A DNA stretch of 64,000 bases from Rhodococcus sp. 1163 (GCF_002091985.1 NZ_MKKX01000018.1:188501-252500), one strand, 5' to 3'; positions 36,074 through 47,700 are shown, numbered from the stretch's first letter. Notes: a model not told the origin generated them from the letters alone. Numbers and translations are program-made.

Positions 36074-36128
36074 GACGACCTCTCCGGTGACTGATTCGTC
36101 TCGTTCTTCACTGTACTGCGCAACACCT

Positions 36129-37151
36129 TCACTCGGCGATGGCTCGAGTCGACAGCGAAGGAGCAAACAGCTTCCATAATTCGGCGTCGGCGACTGCCAG
36201 CGCAGTTCGGTCGTAGGTCGAAGTCGACGCCAAAATCTCGTCGGCGTCGGTGCGCTCGATCAACTCCTCGAGCCGAATGGCAACCTCGTGGGCCGTGCCG
36301 TGCACCGATGAATCGATCGAACGTTCCACTCGCTCCCTCGTTCGAGTGGGCACGGCGTCGAGATCGATTTCTCGGATCGGAACGAGCGGTGGAAACTCTC
36401 CGGTGTTCCTCGATTGAGCCATTGCCCAGGCCTCGGGCAGCATCAACTCGCGAGCACGGGCTGCCGAGTCCGCGATCATGATGTCGAGCGAGACGATGAC
36501 GCGGGGGGTCGGGAAGAGCTCGGTGGCACGGAACTGACGTCGATAGGCAGCGATCTCGGCACCGTCACCCCAGAGAATCGGACCGCCGACCACCACGGGC
36601 AACCCAGCTTTCGCTGCTATCGCCAACCCCTTCCCTGTCGCCAGGACGTACATCGGCGGGGCAGGCACCGCCGGCCTGACCGTCACCGGGCCCGTCCCGT
36701 CGAGAAATCTCGACAGTTCGGCCAGATCGTCGGCGAATGTATCCGCTTCCTCGCGACCGGTTCGGAGCGCGCGGCGGACAGGCTCGGTGAAGCCGAGCGA
36801 GCGCCCGAGACCCACGTCCACACGCCCCGGGTAGAGAGCGGCGAGCAGTGCGAACTGCTCGGCGACGACGAACGGCTGATGGTTCGGCAACATGACGCCG
36901 CCGGAACCGAGCCGGATCCGCGAGGTGTGCGCGCCGATTGCCGCAAGCAACACCGACGGGGCACCACTGGCAATACCGGGAACGCCATGATGCTCTGCCA
37001 CCCAGAACCGGTGGTAGCCAAGCTGTTCGGCGTGGACAGCACGCTCGATCGACCCGGTCGGAGCGGAAGCGTCGTCGAAGCCTGTCCTCGTGCGGGAGCG
37101 ATCGAGTATGGACAGAAGCACACCAGCGTCAACAGCCGATCGGTCGTGCAT
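36129..37151 (-). CDS. Luciferase-like monooxygenase (LLM class, MsnO8-type)
   Basis: A 340-residue predicted F420- or FMN-dependent oxidoreductase. FWVAEHHGVPGIASGAP and RIRLGSGGVMLPNHQPFVVAEQFALLAALYPGRVDVGLGRSLG are the signature blocks of the bacterial luciferase barrel. I use the ATG at 37151 because VLLSILDRS starts the barrel soon after; an in-frame TTG at 37214 is possible but less likely. Substrate and cofactor cannot be told from sequence. Confidence 0.88.
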   Translation of the reverse strand: MHDRSAVDAGVLLSILDRSRTRTGFDDASAPTGSIERAVHAEQLGYHRFWVAEHHGVPGIASGAPSVLLAAIGAHTSRIRLGSGGVMLPNHQPFVVAEQFALLAALYPGRVDVGLGRSLGFTEPVRRALRTGREEADTFADDLAELSRFLDGTGPVTVRPAVPAPPMYVLATGKGLAIAAKAGLPVVVGGPILWGDGAEIAAYRRQFRATELFPTPRVIVSLDIMIADSAARARELMLPEAWAMAQSRNTGEFPPLVPIREIDLDAVPTRTRERVERSIDSSVHGTAHEVAIRLEELIERTDADEILASTSTYDRTALAVADAELWKLFAPSLSTRAIAE

Positions 37152-37261
37152 ATTTCTCTGGCCAGCAGTGTTCACCGAACGAAAACTCGACTCGCGGACC
37201 GAAACTGTCCGCAATACTTGGCAGGCTTGCTGTCACCACAACGAAAGGGAGCGAACGAAAC

Positions 37262-37639
37262 ATGGACATCAAACTCGAACTCGTCATGATCCCGGTGAGC
37301 GACGTCGACCGAGCCAAGGACTTCTACGTCAAGATCGGATTCAACGCAGACCACGACGAGCGGCCAACGGACGAAATCCGCTTCGTACAATTGACCCCAC
37401 CCGGATCCGCCTGCTCCATCGCCATCGGTGAAGGCATCACCACTGCCGCACCGGGGAGCGTCGAGGGCATGCAGGTCGTCGTCGCCAGCGCCGAACAAGC
37501 GCGCGAGCACCTCATCGCGGCAGGCCTCGACGTCGACCCCGTCGTCGACCTGGGATGGGGCAAGTTCGTGTTCTTCGCCGATCCCGACGGAAACAAATGG
37601 GCAGTCCAAGAACTCCCGGACTACGCCCACAAAGACTGA
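37262..37639 (+). CDS. VOC family (glyoxalase/bleomycin-resistance fold) protein
   Basis: A 125-residue single-domain VOC protein. The start MDIKLELVMIPVSDVDRAKDFYVKIGF and the end FVFFADPDGNKWAVQEL are typical of the fold, with a likely metal ligand at the C-terminal Glu (QEL). These proteins may be dioxygenases, isomerases or binding proteins; the function here is unknown. GAAAGGGAGCG lies upstream of the ATG. It is divergent from the luciferase-like gene and convergent with the phosphatase-fold gene 5 bp away. Confidence 0.87.
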   Translation: MDIKLELVMIPVSDVDRAKDFYVKIGFNADHDERPTDEIRFVQLTPPGSACSIAIGEGITTAAPGSVEGMQVVVASAEQAREHLIAAGLDVDPVVDLGWGKFVFFADPDGNKWAVQELPDYAHKD

Positions 37640-37644
37640 CGGCC

Positions 37645-38610
37645 TCAGGGCGCGCGTAGCAGCAAGTCCGCGCGGATGCCGCGGTGATCGGAGCCGGGAA
37701 GTTCGACGACTCCCACATCGATCACCGCGGCGTCGCTGACAAGAATGTGGTCGATCGCTATCAACGGCGGATACCACGCGTCCGCAGAATACGTAGCCAA
37801 GTGACCAGCGCCGACCTCCATCGCCGCGTCGCGGTAACGATTGCTCAGCAAGTCTCGGTACCGCTTGTGGTCGAACGTCGCATTGAAATCCCCCGACACC
37901 ACCACTGGGCCGTCGTCGAGCGGGATCTTGTCCATCAACTGCCCGAGCGCGGCAAGTTCGCGCACCCACTCCGACGGGTTCCGTGGCCACGGCGGCACCG
38001 GGTGCACCGCAAACACCAGCGGCCACGGACCGTCAGGAACCTGCACACGTGCCGAAAGTAATTCGGTGATGTAGCCATCGTGCCGAGTCTCGTCACTGAT
38101 GGGATATCGCGAATAGATGCCTGTCCCGTTTCCACCCGACGCCGCGCTGACGAACGTGTACGGAAGGCGCTCGAGAATCCCCGCCGCAACGAGCCCCTCG
38201 TGCGCCGAAGGAGTCAACTCGACAACGGTCAGCACATCGGGCGAGTGAGCATCGACCGCAGCCACCACAGCACCCGCATCAGCCTCACCGAGCAGAATGT
38301 TGGCACTGAGCACACCGAACCGTGTGCCCTGAGTGTTGGGCTTGCGAAACCGCGACCGAACCAGAGGGAACTGAGTCGAGAGAGCAACCACGACAACCAA
38401 CGACCCGAACGCGACGCCCCACCACCCGACACCCACACCGAGAAGCACAGCACCCGGAACGGCCGCCACCATGAGAAGACGAGCAAGCGCGGCCGCAACG
38501 AGCATGAACTGACCCGTCGAATCGACAATATGCGCGGCGATGCCCAGCAACGCGACCGCAACGAATACGGCCCCCAGAACGATGATCATTCGCGCCAGTC
38601 TTTCAGCCAC
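37645..38610 (-). CDS. Membrane-anchored endonuclease/exonuclease/phosphatase (EEP) family protein
   Basis: A 321-residue protein with three N-terminal transmembrane helices (about residues 7-27, 35-60 and 62-80) and a C-terminal EEP domain. FGVLSANILLG, DVLTVVELTP, VVSGDFNAT and the final GSDHRGI are the four metal/catalytic motifs of the fold. The domain is probably outside the membrane and may act on nucleic acid, nucleotides or lipid phosphates. It starts at GTG 38610; an ATG at 38589 is an alternative. Confidence 0.88.
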   Translation of the reverse strand: MAERLARMIIVLGAVFVAVALLGIAAHIVDSTGQFMLVAAALARLLMVAAVPGAVLLGVGVGWWGVAFGSLVVVVALSTQFPLVRSRFRKPNTQGTRFGVLSANILLGEADAGAVVAAVDAHSPDVLTVVELTPSAHEGLVAAGILERLPYTFVSAASGGNGTGIYSRYPISDETRHDGYITELLSARVQVPDGPWPLVFAVHPVPPWPRNPSEWVRELAALGQLMDKIPLDDGPVVVSGDFNATFDHKRYRDLLSNRYRDAAMEVGAGHLATYSADAWYPPLIAIDHILVSDAAVIDVGVVELPGSDHRGIRADLLLRAP

Positions 38611-38753
38611 ACCTGTGGAGGAGCTGGCAACACCTGCTCACCCAGGGCTGCGTCTGGTAAATCTCACGTAATCCGAAAGACCAGTCGCTTTTAAGCCCCG
38701 TAATGAGGAACAATGGCCGACGAGCCGCGATCGACTTCAGGGGACAAATACAC

Positions 38754-40376
38754 GTGAAACGCAGGCAACTCCTTCAACTGGCAGCAGCAGGGCTCGTTGG
38801 GCTTACCGCACCTCCACTTCTTTCCGGAACCCGAGCACACGCGATCCCGATCGGCCTCGGCTCGATCCGGTCACTCGTCCCAGAAATCTTCGCCGACCCG
38901 CCACGACCGCCGGAGCACTCGTCGGTCATCGTCATCGGTTCCGGCTTCGGAGCCAGCGCGGCCGCGCTACGCCTCGCGCAGGCCGGTAGTCAGGTCACCG
39001 TCCTCGAACGCGGTCTGCGCTGGCCGAGGGACCCATGGCGCGAGATCTTCACCGCCGACATGACCGCCGACGGCCGTGGCCTGTGGCAACAAGACTCGTT
39101 CACCAACATCACCGGCCTACCCGTCGGGCCCGTGGACAGGTTCGGCGGCGTACTCGACACCACCCGATTCGAGAACCTTTCCGTCTGGCGCGGCGCAGCT
39201 GTCGGCGGAGGATCCATCGTCTACACCGGCGTCACGATCGCACCGGAACGCCGATTCTTCGACCTCTCCTTCGGCGGCAGGCTCAGCTACGACGACATGG
39301 CCGGAACCTGGTACCCCAAGGCCCGATCAATGCTGATGCCGTCGCAGATGCCCGACGACATCTACAACAGCGCAAATTTCGCGCACTCTCGAACCTGGGA
39401 CGACCACGCCCGACGCGCCGGCTACCAACCCGAACGAGTCGACGGCAACTGGAACTGGAACGTTCTGCGCGATGAGATGACCGGACGGTCCCGCCCGTCC
39501 GCAACCGTCGGAGCAAGCACCTTCGGAAACTCGAACGGCGCCAAGCACGACCTGACCCAGAACTACATCCCGCAGGCCGAGAACACCGGACGGGCAACCG
39601 TCTGCCACAGCCACGAAGTCGCCTCGATCGGCACTGAATCCGGCGGCCGCTACCGCGTCGAGGTACGACGCCTCGACGCGGTAGGCAATGTTCTCGAAAC
39701 TCGCACGCTCACCTGCGACAAACTCGTTCTCGGAGCCGGATCCATCGGCACCACAGAGCTTCTCGTGCGTGCGCAGGCCACCGGCACCTTGGGCAATCTG
39801 AACGAGTTCGTCGGTCGTGGTTGGGGCACCAACGGCGACGCCTCGATGACGCGATCGCTCGGACCTGCTGCAGGCGTACCGCAGGGCGCACCGTGCGCAT
39901 CCCGAATCGTCGACGATTCCGGACTCCCCCTCACCGTCGAGAACTGGTATGTCCCAGGCGTACCCACGGACCTCGGCTTCATCGGCTCGCTCGGCATGAC
40001 GATCGACCCACTCCGGGCAGACTTCCATTACAACGCCGCCACCGACTCGATGACGCTGAACTGGCCCAAAGGCGGCAGCCGTGACACCGTCGAAGCACTA
40101 CGCGCAGTGCAGAACAAGATGGCTCAGGCCGGCGGCACCGTAGTCTCCGCGGAGCCGTTCACCCGCGACGTCGACGACACCTTCACCGCCCACCCGCTCG
40201 GTGGTGCGGTCCTCGGCGACGTCACCGACTCGTACGGACGCGTCAAAGGGCACGACGGACTCTACGTCGTCGACGGCGCCCTGATCCCCGGTAGTACCGG
40301 CGCAGCCAACCCCTCTCTCACCATCACCGCGCTCGCCGAACGCAACATCGCGAAAGTGATTGCCGACGGGCGGTAG
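38754..40376 (+). CDS. Tat-exported cholesterol oxidase-like GMC flavoenzyme
   Basis: A 540-residue flavoprotein starting at GTG 38754. The signal KRRQLLQLAAAGLVGLTAPPLL with a twin-Arg and a cleavage site near AHA indicates Tat export of the folded, FAD-loaded enzyme. IVIGSGFGASAAALRLAQAG is the FAD-binding motif. WRGAAVGGGSIVYTG and the C-terminal HPLGGAVLGD ... GLYVVDGALIPGSTGAANPSLTITALAERN match class I cholesterol oxidases, including the catalytic His (HPLGG) and Asn (AANP). 3-beta-hydroxysteroid oxidation is therefore likely but another sterol or alcohol is possible. Confidence 0.88.
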   Translation: MKRRQLLQLAAAGLVGLTAPPLLSGTRAHAIPIGLGSIRSLVPEIFADPPRPPEHSSVIVIGSGFGASAAALRLAQAGSQVTVLERGLRWPRDPWREIFTADMTADGRGLWQQDSFTNITGLPVGPVDRFGGVLDTTRFENLSVWRGAAVGGGSIVYTGVTIAPERRFFDLSFGGRLSYDDMAGTWYPKARSMLMPSQMPDDIYNSANFAHSRTWDDHARRAGYQPERVDGNWNWNVLRDEMTGRSRPSATVGASTFGNSNGAKHDLTQNYIPQAENTGRATVCHSHEVASIGTESGGRYRVEVRRLDAVGNVLETRTLTCDKLVLGAGSIGTTELLVRAQATGTLGNLNEFVGRGWGTNGDASMTRSLGPAAGVPQGAPCASRIVDDSGLPLTVENWYVPGVPTDLGFIGSLGMTIDPLRADFHYNAATDSMTLNWPKGGSRDTVEALRAVQNKMAQAGGTVVSAEPFTRDVDDTFTAHPLGGAVLGDVTDSYGRVKGHDGLYVVDGALIPGSTGAANPSLTITALAERNIAKVIADGR

Positions 40377-40438
40377 GTGCGAGTCCCAGCGCCACCCGTC
40401 AGCAGAGTTCGCGAACCGAATTCGTCAACTCACGGAAC

Positions 40439-40480
40439 AGCCCCGCACCCAGGAAAATGGGTGCGGGGCTTGGTTGTTCT
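40439..40480 (+). terminator. Terminator of the cholesterol oxidase-like gene
   Basis: A perfect 12-bp stem AGCCCCGCACCC / GGGTGCGGGGCT (40439-40450 with 40459-40470) and an 8-base loop are followed by TGGTTGTTCT on the plus strand. The right arm and trailing bases are also the right end of the 59-bp repeat that follows. Confidence 0.88.
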
Positions 40481-40481
40481 A

Positions 40482-40652
40482 TCGCACGAAAAAAGCCCCG
40501 CCTCCCGACCGAAGTCGGAGTGCGGGACTTGGTTGTTTTGTCGCACGAAGAAAGCCCCGCCTCCCGACCGAAGTCGGAGTGCGGGGCTTGGTTGTTTTAT
40601 CGCACGAAAAAAGCCCCGCCTCCCGACCGAAGTCGGAGTGCGGGGCTTTCGT
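40482..40652 (-). terminator. Three tandem 59-bp terminator repeats after rpoC
   Basis: Copies start at 40482, 40541 and 40600; the last is cut at the end. Each holds an imperfect hairpin (GCCCCGCCTCCCGAC / GTCGGAGTGCGGGGC type) which on the minus strand ends GGCGGGGCTTTTTT in copies 1 and 3, a strong terminator for rpoC just 17 bp away. Copy 2 has a G interrupting the T run, and copy 1 has a mismatch in one arm (GCGGGACT). Together with the plus-strand hairpin this makes four stems between two convergent genes. Confidence 0.92.
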
Positions 40653-40668
40653 CTTCTAGCAGAAACGC

Positions 40669-43600
40669 CTAGCGGTACTCGTTGGAGAAGCCGTAGTCGT
40701 CGAGCGGCACTGCTGCGCCGGTGTTGGCTCCGAAGCCATCCGGGCTGTAGTACTGATCGTCGTACGACGGCACCGCGTATGCCGCGGCACGCGCCTCTTC
40801 GGTCGGCTGCACCTGGATGTTCCGGTACCGGTTGATGCCGGTACCAGCCGGGATGAGCTTTCCGATGATGACGTTCTCCTTCAGACCTATGAGCTTGTCG
40901 CTACGGCAGTTGATAGCCGCATCGGTGAGCACACGAGTGGTCTCCTGGAAGGACGCTGCAGACAGCCACGAATCGGTTGCCAGCGAGGCCTTGGTGATAC
41001 CCATCAGGACCGGACGTCCGGCTGCGGGCTCGCCACCTTCGGACACGACGCGACGGTTCGACGCCTCGAATTCGCTGCGCTCGGTAAGAGAACCGGGCAG
41101 GAATTCGGTGGAGCCGGAGTCGATGATCGTGACACGACGGAGCATCTGGCGCACGATCGTCTCGATGTGCTTGTCGTGAATCGACACACCCTGCGACCGG
41201 TACACCTCCTGGACCTCGTTCACCAGGTGGATCTGAACCTGACGAGGACCCATCACGCGCAGAACCTCGTGCGGATCGGCAGCACCTTCCATGAGCTGCT
41301 GGCCGACCTCGACGTGGTCACCGTCCGACAGAAGTCGCTCGGTGCCGTCGTCGTGCTTGAAAGCACGCAGACGCTGACGCTTGGAGAGCTTGTCGTAGAC
41401 AACCTCCTCACCGCCGTCGTCCGGGACGATGGTGATCTTGTAGAAACGATCGCCGTCCTCGAGCTGGATACGACCCGACACGTCCGCGATCGGAGCCTTG
41501 CCCTTCGGCACACGTGCCTCGAACAGCTCCTGCACGCGAGGCAGACCACCGGTGATGTCATCTCCGGCGACACCACCCTGGTGGAAGGTACGCATGGTCA
41601 GCTGAGTACCGGGCTCACCGATCGACTGTGCGGCGACGATACCGACGGCCTCACCGATGTCGACCAACTTGCCCGTGGCCATCGAACGGCCGTAGCAAGT
41701 GGCGCAGACGCCGGTACCGGTGGTGCAGGTCAGGACCGAGCGAACCTTGACCGACGTGACGCCCGCTTCGAGCAACGCGTCGATGGCCGGATCGCCGAGG
41801 TCATGTCCACGAGCGACGATGACCGTGCCGTTCGCGTCGACAGCATCGCTCGCCAATGTACGGGCGTACGTGCTGGTCTCGACGTGAGCGTCGCGGATCA
41901 TCGTGCCATCGGCGAGCTTCTCGGCGATGGTCGTGTTGATGCCGCGCTCGGTGCCACAGTCGGTTTCCCGAACGATGACATCCTGCGAAACGTCGACGAG
42001 ACGACGGGTCAGGTAACCCGAGTCGGCGGTACGAAGTGCCGTATCCGCCAGACCCTTACGAGCACCGTGCGTGTTGATGAAGTACTCGAGAACCGTCAGG
42101 CCTTCCTTGAAGGAAGACTTGATCGGACGCGGGATGAACTCACCCTTCGGGTTGGTCACCAGGCCCTTCATGCCGGCGAGCGACCGCACCTGAGTCATGT
42201 TTCCGGCTGCGCCGGACTTCACGATCATCGGGATGGGGTTGTCGTCGGGGAAGTGCGCCTCCATGGCCTTACCGACCTGCTCGGTCGCGTCCTGCCAGAT
42301 CTTGACCAGTGCAGAGTTGCGCTCGACCTTGTCGAGTGCGCCACGCTGGTACTTCTTCTCGATCTGATCGGCCTGAGCCTCGAAGGTCTCCATGATCGCC
42401 GGCTTCTCCGGCGGCACGAGGACGTCGGAGATGGAGATCGTGACACCCGAACGCGTGGCCCAGTAGAAGCCTGCGTCCTTCAGCTTGTCGACGGTCTGCG
42501 CAACAACGATCATCGGGTAACGCTCGGCGAGATCGTTGATGATCGTCGCCTGACGCTTCTTCGGCATCTGCTCGTTGACGAACGGGTAGTCCGCCGGCAG
42601 CAGCTCGTTGAAGAGAACGCGTCCCAATGTCGTTTCCGCGATCCAAGACTCGCCACGACGCCAACCGTCGGGGAAACGCTCGGTCTCGATGTCGCGCGGC
42701 GGACGCTGCAGCGTCAACCGAACCTTGATCTGCGACTGCACGGTGAGCGAACCGCGGTCGACGGCCATCTGGGCCTCGGCCGGGCTGGAGTACGCACCGA
42801 ACTCGGCATGGTCCGTCTTGGCGTCGGCACGTTCACCGATGGCACCGTCGTCGAGACGAGTCAGGTGGAACAGACCCGTGACCATGTCCAGACGCGGCAT
42901 GGCGAGCGGACGACCCGACGCAGGCGAGAGGATGTTGTTCGAGGACAGCATCAAGATGCGTGCCTCGGCCTGAGCCTCTGCCGACAGCGGCAGGTGGACA
43001 GCCATCTGGTCACCGTCGAAGTCGGCGTTGAACGCCTCACACACGAGCGGATGCAGCTGGATTGCCTTGCCCTCGACGAGCTGTGGCTCGAACGCCTGGA
43101 TGCCCAACCGGTGCAGGGTAGGTGCACGGTTCAGCAGCACTGGATGCTCGGCGATGACCTCTTCGAGGACATCCCACACCTGCGGACGCTGACGCTCGAC
43201 CATGCGCTTGGCCGACTTGATGTTCTGCGCGTGGTTCAGATCCACCAGGCGCTTCATCACGAACGGCTTGAACAGCTCGAGTGCCATCAGCTTCGGCAGA
43301 CCACACTGGTGCAGCTTGAGCTGAGGACCGACGACGATCACGGAACGACCCGAGTAGTCGACGCGCTTACCGAGGAGGTTCTGGCGGAAGCGACCCTGCT
43401 TGCCCTTGAGCAAGTCGGACAGCGACTTGAGCGGACGGTTACCCGGTCCGGTGACCGGACGTCCACGACGGCCGTTGTCGAACAGTGCGTCGACCGACTC
43501 CTGCAGCATCCGCTTCTCGTTGTTGACGATGATCTCGGGAGCACCGAGATCGATCAGTCGCTTGAGGCGGTTGTTGCGGTTGATGACACGGCGGTACAGG

Positions 43601-44625
43601 TCGTTGAGGTCGGACGTCGCGAAACGTCCACCGTCGAGCTGAACCATCGGGCGAAGCTCCGGTGGGATGACCGGAACAGCGTCGAGAACCATGCCCATCG
43701 GCGAGTTGCGGTTGTTCTGGAAGGCCGCGACGACCTTCAGACGCTTGAGCGCGCGAAGCTTCTTCTGGCCCTTGCCGCTACGAATGGTCTCGCGCAACGA
43801 CTCTGCCTCGGCGTCGATGTCGAAGGTCTGCATGAGCTTCTGGATCGACTCGGCACCCATGGCACCGGTGAAGTACTCGCCGTACCGGTCGATGAGCTCG
43901 CGGTAGATGAGCTCGTCGACGATGAGCTGCTTCGGGGTCAGTTTTGTGAACGTAGTCCAGATCTCTTCCAGACGATCCAGCTCGCGCTGCGAACGGTCGC
44001 GCAGCTGACGCATTTCGCGCTCGCCGCCGTCCTTCACCTTGCGACGTACGTCCGACTTGGCACCCTCTGCTTCGAGCTCGGCGATGTCGGCTTCGAGCTT
44101 CTGCGCACGAGCTTCGAGGTCGGCGTCACGCTGATCGGCGACCGACTTCTTCTCGACCTCCATCTCGGCCTCGAGGGTCGACAGCTCGTTGTGACGGAGC
44201 TCGTCGTCGACCGTCGTGATGACGTAGGCAGCGAAGTAGATGATCTTTTCGAGATCCTTCGGAGCCAGGTCGAGCAGGTAACCGAGACGTGACGGCACAC
44301 CCTTGAAGTACCAGATGTGCGTGACGGGAGCGGCGAGTTCGATGTGCCCCATGCGCTCACGACGCACCTTGGCGCGAGTGACCTCGACGCCACAACGCTC
44401 ACAGATGATGCCCTTGAACCGGACACGCTTGTACTTACCGCAGTAGCACTCCCAGTCCCGAGTGGGGCCGAAGATCTTCTCGCAGAAGAGGCCGTCCTTC
44501 TCGGGCTTGAGCGTGCGGTAGTTGATAGTCTCCGGCTTTTTGACCTCACCGTAGGACCACTGACGGATGTCGTCCGCAGTGGCGAGGCCAATGCGAAGTT
44601 CATCGAAGAAGTTGACGTCGAGCAC
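40669..44625 (-). CDS. rpoC: RNA polymerase beta-prime subunit
   Basis: A 1318-residue catalytic subunit. The N-terminal zinc site [20 protein letters not shown], the active-site [15 protein letters not shown] that binds the catalytic Mg, and the [25 protein letters not shown] trigger-loop-adjacent block are all present. The start is GTG 44625 ([20 protein letters not shown]), the usual actinobacterial N-terminus. It is 110 bp downstream of rpoB, with a stable hairpin between them. A long open frame on the opposite strand is an artefact of codon use. Confidence 0.99.
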   Translation of the reverse strand: MLDVNFFDELRIGLATADDIRQWSYGEVKKPETINYRTLKPEKDGLFCEKIFGPTRDWECYCGKYKRVRFKGIICERCGVEVTRAKVRRERMGHIELAAPVTHIWYFKGVPSRLGYLLDLAPKDLEKIIYFAAYVITTVDDELRHNELSTLEAEMEVEKKSVADQRDADLEARAQKLEADIAELEAEGAKSDVRRKVKDGGEREMRQLRDRSQRELDRLEEIWTTFTKLTPKQLIVDELIYRELIDRYGEYFTGAMGAESIQKLMQTFDIDAEAESLRETIRSGKGQKKLRALKRLKVVAAFQNNRNSPMGMVLDAVPVIPPELRPMVQLDGGRFATSDLNDLYRRVINRNNRLKRLIDLGAPEIIVNNEKRMLQESVDALFDNGRRGRPVTGPGNRPLKSLSDLLKGKQGRFRQNLLGKRVDYSGRSVIVVGPQLKLHQCGLPKLMALELFKPFVMKRLVDLNHAQNIKSAKRMVERQRPQVWDVLEEVIAEHPVLLNRAPTLHRLGIQAFEPQLVEGKAIQLHPLVCEAFNADFDGDQMAVHLPLSAEAQAEARILMLSSNNILSPASGRPLAMPRLDMVTGLFHLTRLDDGAIGERADAKTDHAEFGAYSSPAEAQMAVDRGSLTVQSQIKVRLTLQRPPRDIETERFPDGWRRGESWIAETTLGRVLFNELLPADYPFVNEQMPKKRQATIINDLAERYPMIVVAQTVDKLKDAGFYWATRSGVTISISDVLVPPEKPAIMETFEAQADQIEKKYQRGALDKVERNSALVKIWQDATEQVGKAMEAHFPDDNPIPMIVKSGAAGNMTQVRSLAGMKGLVTNPKGEFIPRPIKSSFKEGLTVLEYFINTHGARKGLADTALRTADSGYLTRRLVDVSQDVIVRETDCGTERGINTTIAEKLADGTMIRDAHVETSTYARTLASDAVDANGTVIVARGHDLGDPAIDALLEAGVTSVKVRSVLTCTTGTGVCATCYGRSMATGKLVDIGEAVGIVAAQSIGEPGTQLTMRTFHQGGVAGDDITGGLPRVQELFEARVPKGKAPIADVSGRIQLEDGDRFYKITIVPDDGGEEVVYDKLSKRQRLRAFKHDDGTERLLSDGDHVEVGQQLMEGAADPHEVLRVMGPRQVQIHLVNEVQEVYRSQGVSIHDKHIETIVRQMLRRVTIIDSGSTEFLPGSLTERSEFEASNRRVVSEGGEPAAGRPVLMGITKASLATDSWLSAASFQETTRVLTDAAINCRSDKLIGLKENVIIGKLIPAGTGINRYRNIQVQPTEEARAAAYAVPSYDDQYYSPDGFGANTGAAVPLDDYGFSNEYR

Positions 44626-44695
44626 GTAACTTCCTTTCCCCGTTATGGGTGTTGTACCAAACTGCCATTGAGAACAGTCATATGAGAAAGAGCGC

Positions 44696-44726
44696 CCTCG
44701 GGCCTGCGATAACCGCAGGCCCGAGG
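44696..44726 (-). promoter_or_regulatory. Stable hairpin between rpoB and rpoC
   Basis: CCTCGGGCCTGCG (44696-44708) and CGCAGGCCCGAGG (44714-44726) form a perfect 13-bp GC-rich stem with a 5-base loop. On the minus strand it begins 9 bases after the rpoB stop and is followed by GCGCTCTTTCTC, only a weak U tract. It could be a partial terminator or an RNase processing/stability element setting the rpoB:rpoC ratio. Confidence 0.7.
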
Positions 44727-44735
44727 ACCGTAGAA

Positions 44736-47700
44736 CTACTGAGCGAGGTCGTCGACCGTTGCAGCTTCGTTGCGGGAGAGGTTGATTCCCAGGTTGGCCG
44801 CGGCACGCTCGAGGTCCTCGTCGTCACCGTCGGCCATCGTGATGGCAGCGCCGTCCGAGGACAGCACCTCCACGTTGAGGCACAGTGACTGGAGCTCTTT
44901 GAGGAGCACCTTGAAGGACTCGGGGATACCGGGCTCGGGAATGTTCTCGCCCTTGACGATCGCTTCGTACACCTTCACGCGGCCGACAACGTCGTCCGAC
45001 TTGATGGTGAGAAGTTCCTGCAGCGTGTACGCAGCGCCGTAGGCCTGCATGGCCCAGCACTCCATCTCACCGAAGCGCTGTCCACCGAACTGCGCTTTAC
45101 CACCGAGGGGCTGCTGAGTGATCATCGAGTACGGCCCGGTCGAACGAGCGTGGATCTTGTCGTCGACCAAGTGGTGCAGCTTGATGATGTACATGTAGCC
45201 CACGGACACCGGGTACGGGAACGGCTCGCCGGAACGGCCGTCGAACAAGGTGGCCTTTCCGTCCGGACCGACCATCTGCTCGCCGTCGCGGTTGGGAATC
45301 GTGCTGGCCAGCAGGCCGGTCAGCTGATTCTCCTTGGCGCCGTCGAACACCGGGGTGGCGATATTGCTGTCCGCAGGTGCCGAGAGCATCTCCTCCGGAA
45401 GACGCTCGGCCCAATCGGGCCGGGTGCCGTCCGTGGCCACTTGAACATTCCAGCCGGTCTTGCCGATCCACCCGAGGTGGGTCTCCAAGATCTGACCGAT
45501 GTTCATACGACGCGGAACACCGTGGGTGTTGAGAATGATGTCGATCGGGGTGCCGTCGGACAGGAACGGCATGTCCTCCTGCGGGAGGATCTTGCCGATG
45601 ACGCCCTTGTTACCGTGCCGGCCTGCGAGCTTGTCGCCGTCCTGAATCTTGCGCTTCTGGGCGACGTACACGCGGACCAACTCGTTGACGCCGGGAGGCA
45701 GATCGTCGTCGTCGTCGCGTGAGAACACGCGAATGCCGATGACCTTTCCGTTCTCGCCGTGCGGAACCTTGAGGGAAGTATCGCGAACCTCGCGAGCCTT
45801 CTCACCGAAGATGGCACGCAGGAGACGCTCTTCCGGGGTCAGCTCGGTCTCGCCCTTCGGCGTGACCTTTCCGACCAGCACGTCGCCGTCACGAACCTCG
45901 GCACCGATACGGATGATGCCGCGCTCGTCGAGGTCGGCGAGGACCTCGTCGGACACGTTCGGAATGTCACGAGTGATCTCCTCGGCACCGAGCTTGGTGT
46001 CGCGAGCATCGATCTCGTGCTCCTCGATGTGAATCGAGGTGAGAACGTCCTCTTCCACGAGACGCTGCGAAAGAATGATCGCGTCCTCGTAGTTGTGGCC
46101 TTCCCACGGCATGATCGCCACGAGCAGGTTCTTGCCGAGCGCCATTTCACCGTCTTCGGTGCATGGGCCGTCGGCGAGGACCTGACCGGACTCGACGCGC
46201 TGACCCTCGTCCACGATCGGACGCTGGTTGGCACACGTGCCCTGGTTGGAACGCGCAAACTTGCGCATCCGGTAGGTCTTGCGGCTACCGTCGTCGGCCA
46301 TGACCGTGACGTAGTCGGCGGAGACCTCTTCGACCACACCGGTCATTTCGCTGATCACGACGTCACCTGCATCGACTGCGGCGCGCAGTTCCATGCCGGT
46401 ACCGACGATCGGCGATTCGCTGCGTACCAGCGGAACGGCCTGACGCTGCATGTTCGCACCCATCAGGGCACGGTTGGCATCGTCGTGCTCGAGGAACGGA
46501 ATCATCGCGGTTGCGACCGAGACCATCTGGCGCGGTGAAACGTCCATGTAGTCGATGTCCGCGGACGACACGAACTCGACCTCGCCACCCTTACGGCGAA
46601 CAAGAATCTTGTCCTCGACGAAATGGTCGCTGTCGTCCAGAGGCGCGTTGGCCTGTGCGAGCGTGTGGCGATCCTCTTCATCGGCCGTCAGGTAATCGAC
46701 ATCGTCGGTGACCTGACCGTCGACGACCTTGCGGTACGGAGTCTCGATGAAGCCGAACGGGTTGACCCGTGCGTAAACCGACAGCGAGCCGATCAGGCCG
46801 ATATTCGGGCCTTCAGGGGTCTCGATGGGGCACATACGGCCGTAGTGCGACGGGTGAACGTCACGAACCTCGAGGCCGGCGCGCTCACGGGAGAGACCAC
46901 CCGGTCCGAGGGCCGACAGGCGACGCTTGTGCGTCAGACCCGACAGCGGGTTGTTCTGGTCCATGAACTGCGACAGCTGGGAGGTTCCGAAGAACTCCTT
47001 GATCGCGGCGACGACGGGACGGATGTTGATCAGGGTCTGCGGCGTGATGGCCTCGACATCCTGAGTCGTCATACGTTCGCGAACGACGCGCTCCATGCGG
47101 GAAAGCCCCACGCGGATCTGGTTCTGAATCAGCTCACCGACGGTACGGAGACGACGATTGCCGAAGTGGTCGATATCGTCGACCTCGACGGGAACCTCGA
47201 CACCATCCGGTGCCGTCATCGAGGTGTCACCTGCGTGCAAACGCACGAGGTACTCGATGGTGGCGACGATGTCTTCTTCAGTGAGCGTCGAAGCGACGAT
47301 CGGCTGACCTGCATTGAGGCCGAGCTTCTTGTTGATCTTGTAACGACCCACGCGGGCGAGGTCGTAGCGCTTGTCCTTGAAGAACAAGTTCTCCAGGAGC
47401 GTCTGCGCGCTCTCCTTCGTGGGCGGCTCGCCTGGACGCAACTTGCGGTAGATATCGAGAAGCGCCTCGTCGGTACCGGCTGTGTTGTCCTTCTCCAGCG
47501 TGGCCATGAGGATCTCGGAGAAGCCGAAGCGCTCCGTGATCTGCTCCGTGGACCAGCCGAGAGCCTTCAGCAGCACCGTGACGGGCTGGCGACGCTTACG
47601 GTCGATACGAACACCGACGGTGTCGCGCTTGTCGACGTCGAACTCCAACCAGGCACCGCGACCAGGAATGACCTTGACGCTGTGCAGGTCCTTCTCCGTC

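Noticed and set aside
41167..44292. Open frame of about 1040 codons on the plus strand across rpoC
   Set aside because: It is antisense to the intact, highly conserved rpoC and its translation is an Arg/Asp/Val-rich mirror of rpoC codons with no recognisable domain.
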